Shown here in pieces: positions 42,831 through 50,437 of a stretch of 64,000 nt of DNA (positions are counted from its first letter, which is position 1; each line of letters opens with the position of its first letter). The DNA is from Sphaerochaetaceae bacterium. Lineage in GTDB: Bacteria > Spirochaetota > Spirochaetia > Sphaerochaetales > Sphaerochaetaceae. The notes under the pieces are model-generated. The model did no database searches and was not told the origin of the DNA. It saw nothing but the letters and a program-made list of their open reading frames with translations. Where the stretch lies: contig JAKSPE010000006.1 in the NCBI GenBank assembly GCA_024405015.1, positions 46,424 through 110,423 on the forward strand. The letters run 5' to 3'. The position numbers and the translations under genes were made by a program.

Positions 42831-43010
42831 TTAATCCTGGTCGTAATCCCCGCGGCTGCTCTTGAGCGCGCTCCAGTGCTCGGACTTTTCCTGAAGCATT
42901 TCGGCATCCTCCCGTCCGAAACTGCTGGTCCAAGTTCTATAATGGGAAGTCTTTTTTGGCTTCTCCCGGTCTCTGTTCTTTTCTCGAAGATCCTCTTCAC
43001 CGTTTGCCAT
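42831..43010 (-). CDS. Small leaderless gene for a charged 59-residue protein
   Basis: ATG 43010 lies 6 nt after a perfect TATAAT on the minus strand. The encoded protein is hydrophilic (MANGEEDLREKNRDREKPKK at the start, HWSALKSSRGDYDQD at the end) with no membrane segment and no recognised family. Downstream at 42,726-42,790 a GC-rich hairpin region ends in nine Ts on the minus strand and would stop the transcript. The longer frame upstream of the ATG is probably not coding because it crosses the promoter. Confidence 0.55.
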   Translation of the reverse strand: MANGEEDLREKNRDREKPKKTSHYRTWTSSFGREDAEMLQEKSEHWSALKSSRGDYDQD

Positions 43011-43092
43011 GGCAGTATTATACAACCAAACGAGAATATGCAGGAGAAAAAAGTGGATAAATCCGTTTTGCCGAGAATTGTTCGAAGTGAAC

Positions 43093-43171
43093 TGGCACGA
43101 AATCGACGAAATACGATCATTTGTGCCACTGCTTTGGCACAATGCTGTCATTTTTTCGATTTTTTGTGCCA
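43093..43171. repeat. Nested inverted repeats with four TGGCAC/GTGCCA half sites
   Basis: Inner arms TTGTGCCA (43121-43128) and TGGCACAA (43135-43142) are perfect around 6 bp. Outer arms TGGCACGAAATCGA (43093-43106) and TCGATTTTTTGTGCCA (43156-43171) repeat the same core with imperfect pairing. The element sits upstream of the small leaderless gene and downstream of the amino-acid transporter terminator. Confidence 0.5.
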
Positions 43172-43185
43172 CCTACGAACTTCAG

Positions 43186-43221
43186 CAAAAAAAGAATGGA
43201 GGTCCATCGCTGAACCTCCAT
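43186..43221 (-). terminator. Terminator of the amino-acid ABC operon
   Basis: ATGGAGGT (43196-43203) pairs with ACCTCCAT (43214-43221); on the minus strand the hairpin is followed by TCTTTTTTT. Confidence 0.85.
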
Positions 43222-43254
43222 GCATAATCTGTTTTCAGATCTGTGAAGCAGAAA

Positions 43255-44760
43255 CTACTCCCACTCCTTGATACCCTTGAGAATCTTGGCCTGGGATCTT
43301 CTCTTTGGATCGATCTTGATGTTGATGCGCTTGACGATGTAAGTGAGAACAGTCTCAATCACAAAGTACATGATGGCAGTCATCATAAGAGCGAAGAATG
43401 CTTCATATGTTCGGCTTCTGACAAGGTCACTGATCTTGGTAAGGTCAAGAACAGCGATGTAACCGACAACAGAGGTCTCCTTGATCAAGGTGACAACCTC
43501 GTTCTTGAAGATCGGCAGAAAGTGCTGTGCTGCCTGAGGCAGAATGACCTTGAAGAATCTCTGGGTATCGGAGTAACCGAGTGCTGTGGAAGCCTCGAAC
43601 TGGCCACGGCTGATTGCATTGTATCCGACGCGCAGCATATCAATGACTGAGCAGCCGAACATCAGAGCGAAACCGATGGCAGAAACCCACATGCCGGAGA
43701 GTCTGGACTTACCGAAGACGATGTAATACAGGATCATCAGAAGCAGGACAGTTGGCATGCCATGGATCAACCACAGGAAGAAGTCGGTGATCTTGTTACC
43801 GATCTTGTTGCCCTTGCGGATCAGCATGAAGATGCCGAAACCAAGCAGTGTACCGAAGACGATTGCAGTAAGAGTGATCAGGATTGTGACACCTGCACCC
43901 TCAACGAACATCTTCCAGCGGTTCTCACGAATGAATGTCTTGTAGAAGCTGTTTGCAAGGCCCTCGAAGAAACCTACGTCAACGAACTCCTCTCCAAGGA
44001 CAACCATGACAACCGGACAAGTGTAGTAAGTATTGGTCAGAGTTCCTGTCTCGTTTCTCTCTTCGCTGACGACAATGTTCATACCGATGTCGTACTTACC
44101 GGTCTCAACACCAGGAGCGATGGATTCGAAAGGAATCTCATGGAACACTGGAGTGTAACCGTAGGCGCGGCAGAAGCGGCAGATGAAGTCAACGTCGTAA
44201 CCTGCGAGCTTTCCGTTACTGACGAAGCTGAATGGCTCATAACCGCCCTCAACAGCAACTGTGATGGTACCGTTCTCGCCGGTGAAACCTGTAATGTCAC
44301 AAGTATCGTTGATCGGATCGAAATCCTCAATCCAGTACTCATAGAGGTAAGCGGATGTTCCGTCTGCCTCACACAGTGCAATGAAGTTGTCCAGCTGAGT
44401 CAGAAGTGTTGTCTGCTTCTCATTGTTACCAATGATCATGGAAGCAGAGATGTAGCCAGGAATCTCATCCAGGACCTCAAGTTCAGGATGGTTTGCCTTG
44501 TGCACACCGAAGCCGACCTGCTCAATGAGGTAAGCGCTGATCTTTCCGGAAGTCAGAGCCTTGATCATGTCAGTAGGCATGGTGTAGTACTGGAAAGCTG
44601 TCTTTGGAACCTTGTCCATGATCAGCTCTTCGTAAAGGACAGCTGTCTGGACGCCGATTGGCTTTCCATCGAAGGAGGCGATGCTCTGAGCTGTGATGTC
44701 AGAAGCAAAGACGCCAAATGCCATGATGAGTGTCAGAATGACCAAAAGTGCTTTTTTCAT
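43255..44760 (-). CDS. Amino-acid ABC transporter: permuted binding domain fused to permease
   Basis: A 501-residue protein. A signal peptide (about 1-19) is followed by a family-3 binding domain whose halves appear in swapped order: first the part that is normally second (GKPIGVQTAVLYEELI...MIKALTSGKISAYLIEQ...LEVLDEIPGYISASMIIGNN...TSAYLYEYWIEDF, about 30-150), then the part that is normally first (TITVAVEGGYEPFSFVSNGKLAGYDVDF...YDIGMNIVVSEERN, about 165-250). Residues about 275-495 are a GlnP/HisM-type permease with the EAA loop (FEASTALGYSDTQRFFKVILPQAAQ). The start follows the ATPase stop by 2 nt. Confidence 0.85.
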   Translation of the reverse strand: MKKALLVILTLIMAFGVFASDITAQSIASFDGKPIGVQTAVLYEELIMDKVPKTAFQYYTMPTDMIKALTSGKISAYLIEQVGFGVHKANHPELEVLDEIPGYISASMIIGNNEKQTTLLTQLDNFIALCEADGTSAYLYEYWIEDFDPINDTCDITGFTGENGTITVAVEGGYEPFSFVSNGKLAGYDVDFICRFCRAYGYTPVFHEIPFESIAPGVETGKYDIGMNIVVSEERNETGTLTNTYYTCPVVMVVLGEEFVDVGFFEGLANSFYKTFIRENRWKMFVEGAGVTILITLTAIVFGTLLGFGIFMLIRKGNKIGNKITDFFLWLIHGMPTVLLLMILYYIVFGKSRLSGMWVSAIGFALMFGCSVIDMLRVGYNAISRGQFEASTALGYSDTQRFFKVILPQAAQHFLPIFKNEVVTLIKETSVVGYIAVLDLTKISDLVRSRTYEAFFALMMTAIMYFVIETVLTYIVKRINIKIDPKRRSQAKILKGIKEWE

Positions 44761-44762
44761 GT

Positions 44763-45875
44763 TCACTCCTCCACCCAATTGAACTTCATGTCGATGCGAT
44801 TCACATAGCCTTCCGGATCGTCGGCGACGGTAGACTCTGTGTAGACGGTTGTGGATTCGGCGAGAAGTGAAGCGAACAGTTTGCTGTCCATCTCACCCTT
44901 GACGTCGAAATACTTGCCTTTGTATTTGATGTGCAAAGCCAGGACGTCACCCTTCTCCGCATACTCGACGGTAGCGATGATATCCGGGTCTTCGGAATAG
45001 TCGGCGATTGTGTTGATACAGATCTCTTCCAATGCAAGACTGAGCTTGGCAAGACGCTCGGACTCGATGAGAAGTTTCTCACCATAACCCTGCAGTTCCT
45101 CATTCATTGCCTCGACGTCGAAATCGATGCCCTGGATGCGATAGCTCAGGCTGGAAAGTCTCTGGATGAACTTTCTTGTCTTCTCTCTCTGAGGATGCTC
45201 AAAGATCTGCTTTGGTGTACCTTCCTCATAGATTCCACCATCATCCATGAACAGGATGCGGTTTGCGACCTTTCTTGCGAAATCCATCTCATGCGTGACA
45301 ATCATCATGGTTCTGCCAGTCTTGGCAAGCAGCTTGATGACGGACTGGACCTCACCGATCATACTTGGGTCCAATGCACTGGTTGGCTCATCGAACAGGA
45401 TGATCTCAGGATCCATAGCCAAGGTACGGGCAATAGCGATTCTCTGCTGCTGTCCGCCGGAGAGCTCATCTGGATATGCGAAGACCTTTGCAGAAAGACC
45501 AACGGATGAAAGAAGCTCCATGGCTCTGTCATACGCAGCCTGTCTGGTCTTACCCAGAAGCGTGATCTGAGGATTCATGATGTTCTCGATTACTGTCAGA
45601 TGACCGAAAAGATTGAAGGACTGGAAAACCATTCCCATCTTCTTTCTGACTTCATTGAGGTCACAGCCTCGTTCGGTGATATCTTCACCGTCAACGATGA
45701 TATTGCCGCTAGTCGGCTCAGTAAGCATGTTGATGCATCTGAGGAGCGTAGATTTACCGGTACCAGAAGGTCCGATTACGGCAATAACGTCACCCTTGTT
45801 GATAACCAGGTTCACATCCTTAAGTGGAACCGTATTGTCATCAAACTCTTTTCTAAGATGCTTTATCTCAATCAT
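44763..45875 (-). CDS. Amino-acid ABC transporter ATPase with C-terminal HATPase-like domain
   Basis: Residues 1-240 are a GlnQ/HisP-type ATPase: Walker A GPSGTGKST, Q-loop MVFQSFNLF, signature LSGGQQQR, Walker B IILFDEPTS and switch VTHE. Residues about 250-370 are extra. They contain LSLALEEICINTIADYSED followed by strands (IIATVEYAEKGDVLALHIKYKG), the pattern of the SpoIIAB/RsbW-type GHKL ATPase (N-box helix then sheet). The G-boxes are not clear, so ATP binding there is unproven. An AGGGGGTG ribosome binding site precedes ATG 45875. It forms an operon with the SBP-permease fusion. Confidence 0.88.
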   Translation of the reverse strand: MIEIKHLRKEFDDNTVPLKDVNLVINKGDVIAVIGPSGTGKSTLLRCINMLTEPTSGNIIVDGEDITERGCDLNEVRKKMGMVFQSFNLFGHLTVIENIMNPQITLLGKTRQAAYDRAMELLSSVGLSAKVFAYPDELSGGQQQRIAIARTLAMDPEIILFDEPTSALDPSMIGEVQSVIKLLAKTGRTMMIVTHEMDFARKVANRILFMDDGGIYEEGTPKQIFEHPQREKTRKFIQRLSSLSYRIQGIDFDVEAMNEELQGYGEKLLIESERLAKLSLALEEICINTIADYSEDPDIIATVEYAEKGDVLALHIKYKGKYFDVKGEMDSKLFASLLAESTTVYTESTVADDPEGYVNRIDMKFNWVEE

Positions 45876-45903
45876 CTTGGCACCCCCTAAAAGAATCTCT
45901 TGA

Positions 45904-46253
45904 AAATTCTCCTAAAGTGAAAAATTCTCGGGAAATGGCCCGAGCCAAAAGAGTCGTCAAGCAACGCACAGACGAAAAATAGTTTAAAAAACAGTAAGCC
46001 CCATTATGCCCATATTTGGGGTTTAGGCAAGCCTTTTACCCATTATTTTTCATTTATTTTTCCATCCGTTTTCATACACACATATTTTCATATGGCATAT
46101 AAAAAAACTAAATATTCCAAATTTGCCGTTTCAATGGCCCAAATGGGGCTTGCTCGCAAGTTAAAGGCATGTTACTGCCAATATATGACCTTGTTGCCTG
46201 TTGTGGTTTTCAATATACTTCCAAGCAGCAGTCCAAACACAATGGGAGAGATT
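45904..46253. promoter_or_regulatory. 350-bp divergent intergenic region
   Basis: AT-rich region between the amino-acid ABC operon and ttcA. It holds the ttcA promoter (TTGTTG 46191-46196, 17 bp, TATACT 46214-46219) and a pair of inverted 10-mers, AAGCCCCATT (45996-46005) and AATGGGGCTT (46142-46151). No gene was recognised; the plus-strand open frame that precedes ttcA runs through the promoter and is not believed. Confidence 0.45.
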
Positions 46254-47129
46254 ATGCCAGAAGAGAAGAAAAAGAGAGTCCTCACTCCTGCACAGATGGT
46301 AGAACGAAGCATCTTCGGCTCCTACCGTTCCAGGCTCTGGACCCCTTTCATCACAGCCATCAAAACCTATGAGCTCATAAAACCAGGCGACAAGATTGCC
46401 GTCTGCATCTCCGGTGGCAAGGACTCCATGCTTCTGGCAAAACTCATGCAGATGCTGCACCGCATCTCAGACTTCCCTTTCGAGCTTGTCTATCTTGTCA
46501 TGGATCCTGGCTACAATCCGGCAAACCGCGCCATGATCGAACACAATGCCCAGCTCATGGACATTCCGGTCACCATCTTTGAGACCGACATCTTCGAAAT
46601 CACAAGCACTGTCGAGAAATATCCCTGCTACCTGTGCGCCAGAATGCGTCGTGGCCATCTGTACAAAAAGGCCCAGGACCTTGGTTGCAACAAGATCGCC
46701 CTCGGCCACCATCTGAACGATGTCATTGAGACGGTTCTGATGGGCATGTTCTACTCTTCTCAGATCCAAACAATGCCTCCGAAGCTTCACAGCCAGAACT
46801 TCGAAGGCATGGAGCTGATTCGCCCTCTATACTGCGTCAAAGAGGATGACATCATCGCCTGGAAGAACTACAACCATCTGGAGTTCCTGCAGTGCGCCTG
46901 CCGTTTCACGGAAAGCAGCGAGCTCAGTGCCGACGGCATTGGAGAATCAAAGCGCAAAGAGGTCAAGATGCTGATCAAGGCACTTCGCAAGGATAATCCT
47001 CTAATTGAAGACTCCCTGTTCAACAGCGTCCATAACGTTACCATCAACACCTTCGCAGGCTACAAGATCGGCAAGGAAAAACACAGCTTCCTGGAAAACT
47101 ACGACAAACTATCCGAAGAGTCAGAATAA
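46254..47129 (+). CDS. ttcA: TtcA-family tRNA 2-thiocytidine biosynthesis protein
   Basis: A 291-residue PP-loop ATPase. The P-loop SGGKDSMLLAK is near residue 55 and the pair CYLCARMRRG gives the CxxC that holds the Fe-S cluster in TtcA; ALGHHLNDVIETVL is the next conserved block. It should thiolate C32 of tRNAs; related TtcA-like proteins act on other positions. GGGAGAG lies 3 nt before ATG 46254, and the promoter ends at 46219. Directly followed by tandem repeats. Confidence 0.87.
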   Translation: MPEEKKKRVLTPAQMVERSIFGSYRSRLWTPFITAIKTYELIKPGDKIAVCISGGKDSMLLAKLMQMLHRISDFPFELVYLVMDPGYNPANRAMIEHNAQLMDIPVTIFETDIFEITSTVEKYPCYLCARMRRGHLYKKAQDLGCNKIALGHHLNDVIETVLMGMFYSSQIQTMPPKLHSQNFEGMELIRPLYCVKEDDIIAWKNYNHLEFLQCACRFTESSELSADGIGESKRKEVKMLIKALRKDNPLIEDSLFNSVHNVTINTFAGYKIGKEKHSFLENYDKLSEESE

Positions 47130-47138
47130 ACAGAGGTC

Positions 47139-47272
47139 AGAATTATCAAGTCATCTTGGAAAGGTCAAAATCAACATTTCAAGATTACAAAGTCATCTTG
47201 GGAAGACCAAAAACAGCATTTCAAGATTACAAAGTCATCTTGGGAAGACCAAAAACAGCATTCCAAGATTAC
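47139..47272 (+). repeat. 42-bp tandem repeats after ttcA
   Basis: Three units (47139-47180 diverged, 47181-47222 and 47223-47264 nearly identical) and an 8-bp start of a fourth. Each complete unit boundary contains CAAGAT-N9-ATCTTG, a perfect 6-bp inverted repeat, so the RNA would form a row of small hairpins. The 42-bp period keeps frame, but both open frames through it lack a start signal and are not taken as genes. Confidence 0.8.
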
Positions 47273-47289
47273 TTTGGGCTTCTAAAGCC

Positions 47290-47321
47290 AAAAAATAAGA
47301 CCACCCCGAGAGAGGTGGTCT
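47290..47321 (-). terminator. Terminator of the P-loop ATPase gene
   Basis: AGACCACC (47298-47305) pairs perfectly with GGTGGTCT (47314-47321); on the minus strand TATTTTTTGG follows. Confidence 0.85.
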
Positions 47322-47341
47322 GTTCATATTCCGGTTGGAAC

Positions 47342-48049
47342 TTACTCTGAGATGAGCATTGTTGCAGGATCAAGAGCGACACCTGCAGCATGAGGCATTG
47401 ACTTACCGTGGTCCTTGACAACTGTCATGATGACCTTGCTGTTCTCATCGTTGTAGTGCATACCAACGAGGACGTCGATCATTGAGAGATATGGATCCAT
47501 TGTTACTGGAACGCCATGCTCTGTGAACTCAACATTCTGGCGAGCTGGTGAAACGCAGAACCAGACCTCGATGTTCATCTTCTGTGCGAACTCCTTGATC
47601 TTCTTGACATCTTCGTCAGAAGCGATTGTGAGCTTGTAACCATCGAAGAAGACTGCATCAGCCTTGAATGAACCCTGGTTGATCAGAGTCTCGAGGCTGT
47701 TGAGGATCTTGTCAACACCAACGCTCTCCTGGGAGAAGTTCATCATGACGCGGTTTGTTCTGATGCTCTCGTAAACATCAAAAGCGGCATCAAGGCTCTT
47801 GGAGTCTGTGATCTCCTTGAAGGCTTCCTTGTACCAGTTCATGATGTGCTCAACGTTTGTTCCGAAGGACACGTGTACGACACTCTCACCTCTGAGAATC
47901 TTATCGATTGCGAGGTGAACCATGCATGCTGTCTTTCCGACTCCGTGGCGAGAAGTGAAAACTCCAAGGTTACCGCGGCCGAGGCCACCGTCGATAGAAT
48001 TCTCAAATACTCTAATTGGGCTTTTCTTAATCAGTTCTGAAACTTCCAT
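47342..48049 (-). CDS. RecA-superfamily-like P-loop ATPase of unknown role
   Basis: A 235-residue cytoplasmic protein with Walker A SRHGVGKTACMVHLA near residue 33 and a Walker B-like strand ADAVFFDGYKLT near residue 130, matching a RecA/KaiC/DnaB-like core. VWFCVSPARQN looks like a sensor strand. No helicase, recombinase or partition family could be named. It has an AAGGAAC ribosome binding site and its own terminator, and lies just downstream of fusA on the same strand, 45 nt away. A conserved spirochaetal protein is possible. Confidence 0.6.
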   Translation of the reverse strand: MEVSELIKKSPIRVFENSIDGGLGRGNLGVFTSRHGVGKTACMVHLAIDKILRGESVVHVSFGTNVEHIMNWYKEAFKEITDSKSLDAAFDVYESIRTNRVMMNFSQESVGVDKILNSLETLINQGSFKADAVFFDGYKLTIASDEDVKKIKEFAQKMNIEVWFCVSPARQNVEFTEHGVPVTMDPYLSMIDVLVGMHYNDENSKVIMTVVKDHGKSMPHAAGVALDPATMLISE

Positions 48050-48094
48050 GTGTTGTTCCTTATTTGTTCAAATCATAGCACGAAAAAACAGAAA

Positions 48095-50206
48095 TCACTT
48101 CTTGTTTTTCTGTTTTTCTTCAGCAGCCTTCTTAAGGTCATCAGCGATTGACTGTGGAACCTTTGCATAGCGGCAGACTTCCATTGTGAACTCAGCCTTA
48201 CCCTGTGTCATGGATCTGAGGACTGTGGAGTAACCGAACATCTCTGCAAGTGGAACCTCAGCCTCGACAGTACACATGTTGTTGTCTTCTGTGGAACTGA
48301 CGATCATACCACGGCGCTGGTTGATTGTTCCGAAGATAGCTCCCTGGAACTCAGCTGGACCTTCAACCTCAACCTTCATGATAGGCTCGAGGATAGCTGG
48401 CTTGGCCTTGGTGAAAGCTTCCTTGAAAGCAGCAAGAGCAGCTGTCTGGAATGCCATATCGGAAGAGTCGACTGGGTGCCATGCACCATCGTTGACGCAA
48501 ACGCGAACACCGACGATTGGGAAGTTGAGCTGTGGGCCCTTCTTCATAGCTGTCTGGAAACCCTTCTCACAAGATGGGATGTATTCTGTAGGAATTGCAC
48601 CACCCTTGACCTCGTTGATGAAGTCGAACTCCTTTGGCTCCTCGTCTGATCCTGGGACCTGCTCGATTGGCTCGATGTAACCTGCAACACGTGCGTACTG
48701 ACCGCTACCACCAGTCTGCTTCTTGTGGGTGTAGTTGAAGTCAGCTCTCTGGCTGATTGCCTCACGATATGCAACCTCTGGAGCACCGACTGTGACTTCA
48801 CAGTTGTACTCACGTCTCATTCTCTCAACGTAGACATCGAGGTGAAGCTCACCCATACCCTTGATGATGGTCTGGTTGCTTTCTGGATCGACGTAGCACT
48901 GGAATGTTGGGTCTTCCTTCATGAAGCGGTTGACAGCCTTACTCATGTTGTCCTGGCTCTTCTTATCCTTTGGATAGATAGCAAGGGAGATAACTGGGTT
49001 TGGGACATACATGGATGTCATTGCATAGTTGAGACCAGCTCCGCAGAATGTATCACCACTTGCGCAGTCGATACCGAACAGAGCAGCGATCTCACCAGCT
49101 CCACACTCGTTGATATCCTCCATCTCAGATGCGTGCATCTTGATGAGTCTTCCGATTCTGAAGCGGCGACCTGTTCTTGTGTTTGTGAGCTCGTCACCCT
49201 TTCTGAGCTTACCCTGATAGACTCTGATGTATGTCAGCTGACCGTAGCGACCATCCTCAAGCTTGAATGCGAGAACAACTGGAATTGCGCTGTCATCTGC
49301 ATTGAGGACAACTTCCTTCTCGTTCTGGTCAAGGTCGAGAGCTCTGTTCTCAACGTCTCTTGGCTCAGGAAGATACTTTGTAACACCATCGAGAAGTGGC
49401 TGGATACCCTTGTTCTTGTGAGCGGAACCAACGAAGACTGGACACATCTTGAGAGCAAGTGTTCCCTTTCTGATAGCAGCCTCGATCATCTCTACTGGTG
49501 GCTCTTCACCCTCGAGAGCAATATTCATGAGCTCATCGTCAAAGTCAGAAGCAGCCTCGATGAGAGTCTCTCTCTTCTCCTGTGCCTCTTCGAGCATGGA
49601 CTCTGGAATCTCCTCCTCACGAAGGATTGTTCCGCTAGGACCGTCGAAGTAGATTGCCTTCATTCTGACGAGGTCAACGACACCCTCAAGCTTATCCTCG
49701 AGTCCGATTGGGAGCTCAACGAGAACAGCATTGAGATTGAGCTTCTCTCTCATCTGCTTAACGACGTGAAGTGGATTTGCACCAACTCGGTCACACTTGT
49801 TGATGAATGCGATTCTTGGAACCTTGTAGCGGTCCATCTGCTTGTCAACTGTGATACTCTGGCTCTGAACTCCACCAACTGAGCAGAGGACAAGAATTGC
49901 ACCGTCCAAGACTCTGAGGGATCTTTCTACCTCGATTGTGAAGTCAACGTGGCCCGGAGTGTCGATAACGTTGATTTCGTGGCCCTTCCAGTTAACGCTG
50001 GTTGCGGCACTTGCGATAGTGATTCCTCTTTCTCTCTCGAGCTCCATGCTGTCCATTGTTGCACCGACTCCGTCCTTACCGTGGACTTCGTGGATTGCAT
50101 GAATCTTGTTGCAGTAGAAGAGAATTCTCTCACTGAGTGTTGTCTTTCCGGAGTCAATATGAGCACTGATTCCGATATTTCTCATCTTGGAAAGTTCTGT
50201 TGCCAT
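48095..50206 (-). CDS. fusA: Elongation factor G (spirochaete-type)
   Basis: A 703-residue translocase. G1 AHIDSGKTT, switch and G3 DTPGHVDF, G4 NKCD and the domain II-V order are complete (domain IV near [18 protein letters not shown], domain V near [14 protein letters not shown]). The sequences [17 protein letters not shown] and [23 protein letters not shown] are closer to mitochondrial EF-G1 and the spdEFG group of spirochaetes and planctomycetes than to E. coli EF-G. Whether it is the translocation or the recycling paralogue is not certain; similarity to EF-G1 suggests translocation. GAGGTTTT precedes ATG 50206. Confidence 0.93.
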   Translation of the reverse strand: MATELSKMRNIGISAHIDSGKTTLSERILFYCNKIHAIHEVHGKDGVGATMDSMELERERGITIASAATSVNWKGHEINVIDTPGHVDFTIEVERSLRVLDGAILVLCSVGGVQSQSITVDKQMDRYKVPRIAFINKCDRVGANPLHVVKQMREKLNLNAVLVELPIGLEDKLEGVVDLVRMKAIYFDGPSGTILREEEIPESMLEEAQEKRETLIEAASDFDDELMNIALEGEEPPVEMIEAAIRKGTLALKMCPVFVGSAHKNKGIQPLLDGVTKYLPEPRDVENRALDLDQNEKEVVLNADDSAIPVVLAFKLEDGRYGQLTYIRVYQGKLRKGDELTNTRTGRRFRIGRLIKMHASEMEDINECGAGEIAALFGIDCASGDTFCGAGLNYAMTSMYVPNPVISLAIYPKDKKSQDNMSKAVNRFMKEDPTFQCYVDPESNQTIIKGMGELHLDVYVERMRREYNCEVTVGAPEVAYREAISQRADFNYTHKKQTGGSGQYARVAGYIEPIEQVPGSDEEPKEFDFINEVKGGAIPTEYIPSCEKGFQTAMKKGPQLNFPIVGVRVCVNDGAWHPVDSSDMAFQTAALAAFKEAFTKAKPAILEPIMKVEVEGPAEFQGAIFGTINQRRGMIVSSTEDNNMCTVEAEVPLAEMFGYSTVLRSMTQGKAEFTMEVCRYAKVPQSIADDLKKAAEEKQKNKK

Positions 50207-50437
50207 TTTCTTAAAACCTCAACTTTCTATTCTAAAAATCCTTTGCTGTAAAAACCTTAGTACACTATCATATTTCGAAAAACGCTTCAACAACCTTTGA
50301 TACGGTTATTTGAAAATAGTTGCTTTTCTTGAAACAACAATGCAACAGATGTTCGAAAAAATGGGCGCTGGCACCCTTTTCATTTTTCGCGCGTAAATAT
50401 ATGATATGGTCATTCTAGATTTATTCATGGTGGAATT

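Noticed and set aside
43011..43172. 54-codon upstream extension of the small leaderless gene
   Set aside because: It would read through the TATAAT promoter and the nested inverted repeats; composition looks noncoding.
46092..46253. N-terminal extension of ttcA by 54 codons
   Set aside because: It crosses the promoter and has no counterpart in the family; GGGAGAG marks ATG 46254.
47139..47272. CRISPR array
   Set aside because: The 42-bp units are directly adjacent with no unique spacers, and no cas gene is present.
47156..47350. Repeat protein (KVILGRPKTAFQDY units) encoded by the 42-bp repeats
   Set aside because: No ribosome binding site, the frame starts inside the repeats and ends past the terminator; another frame is also open.
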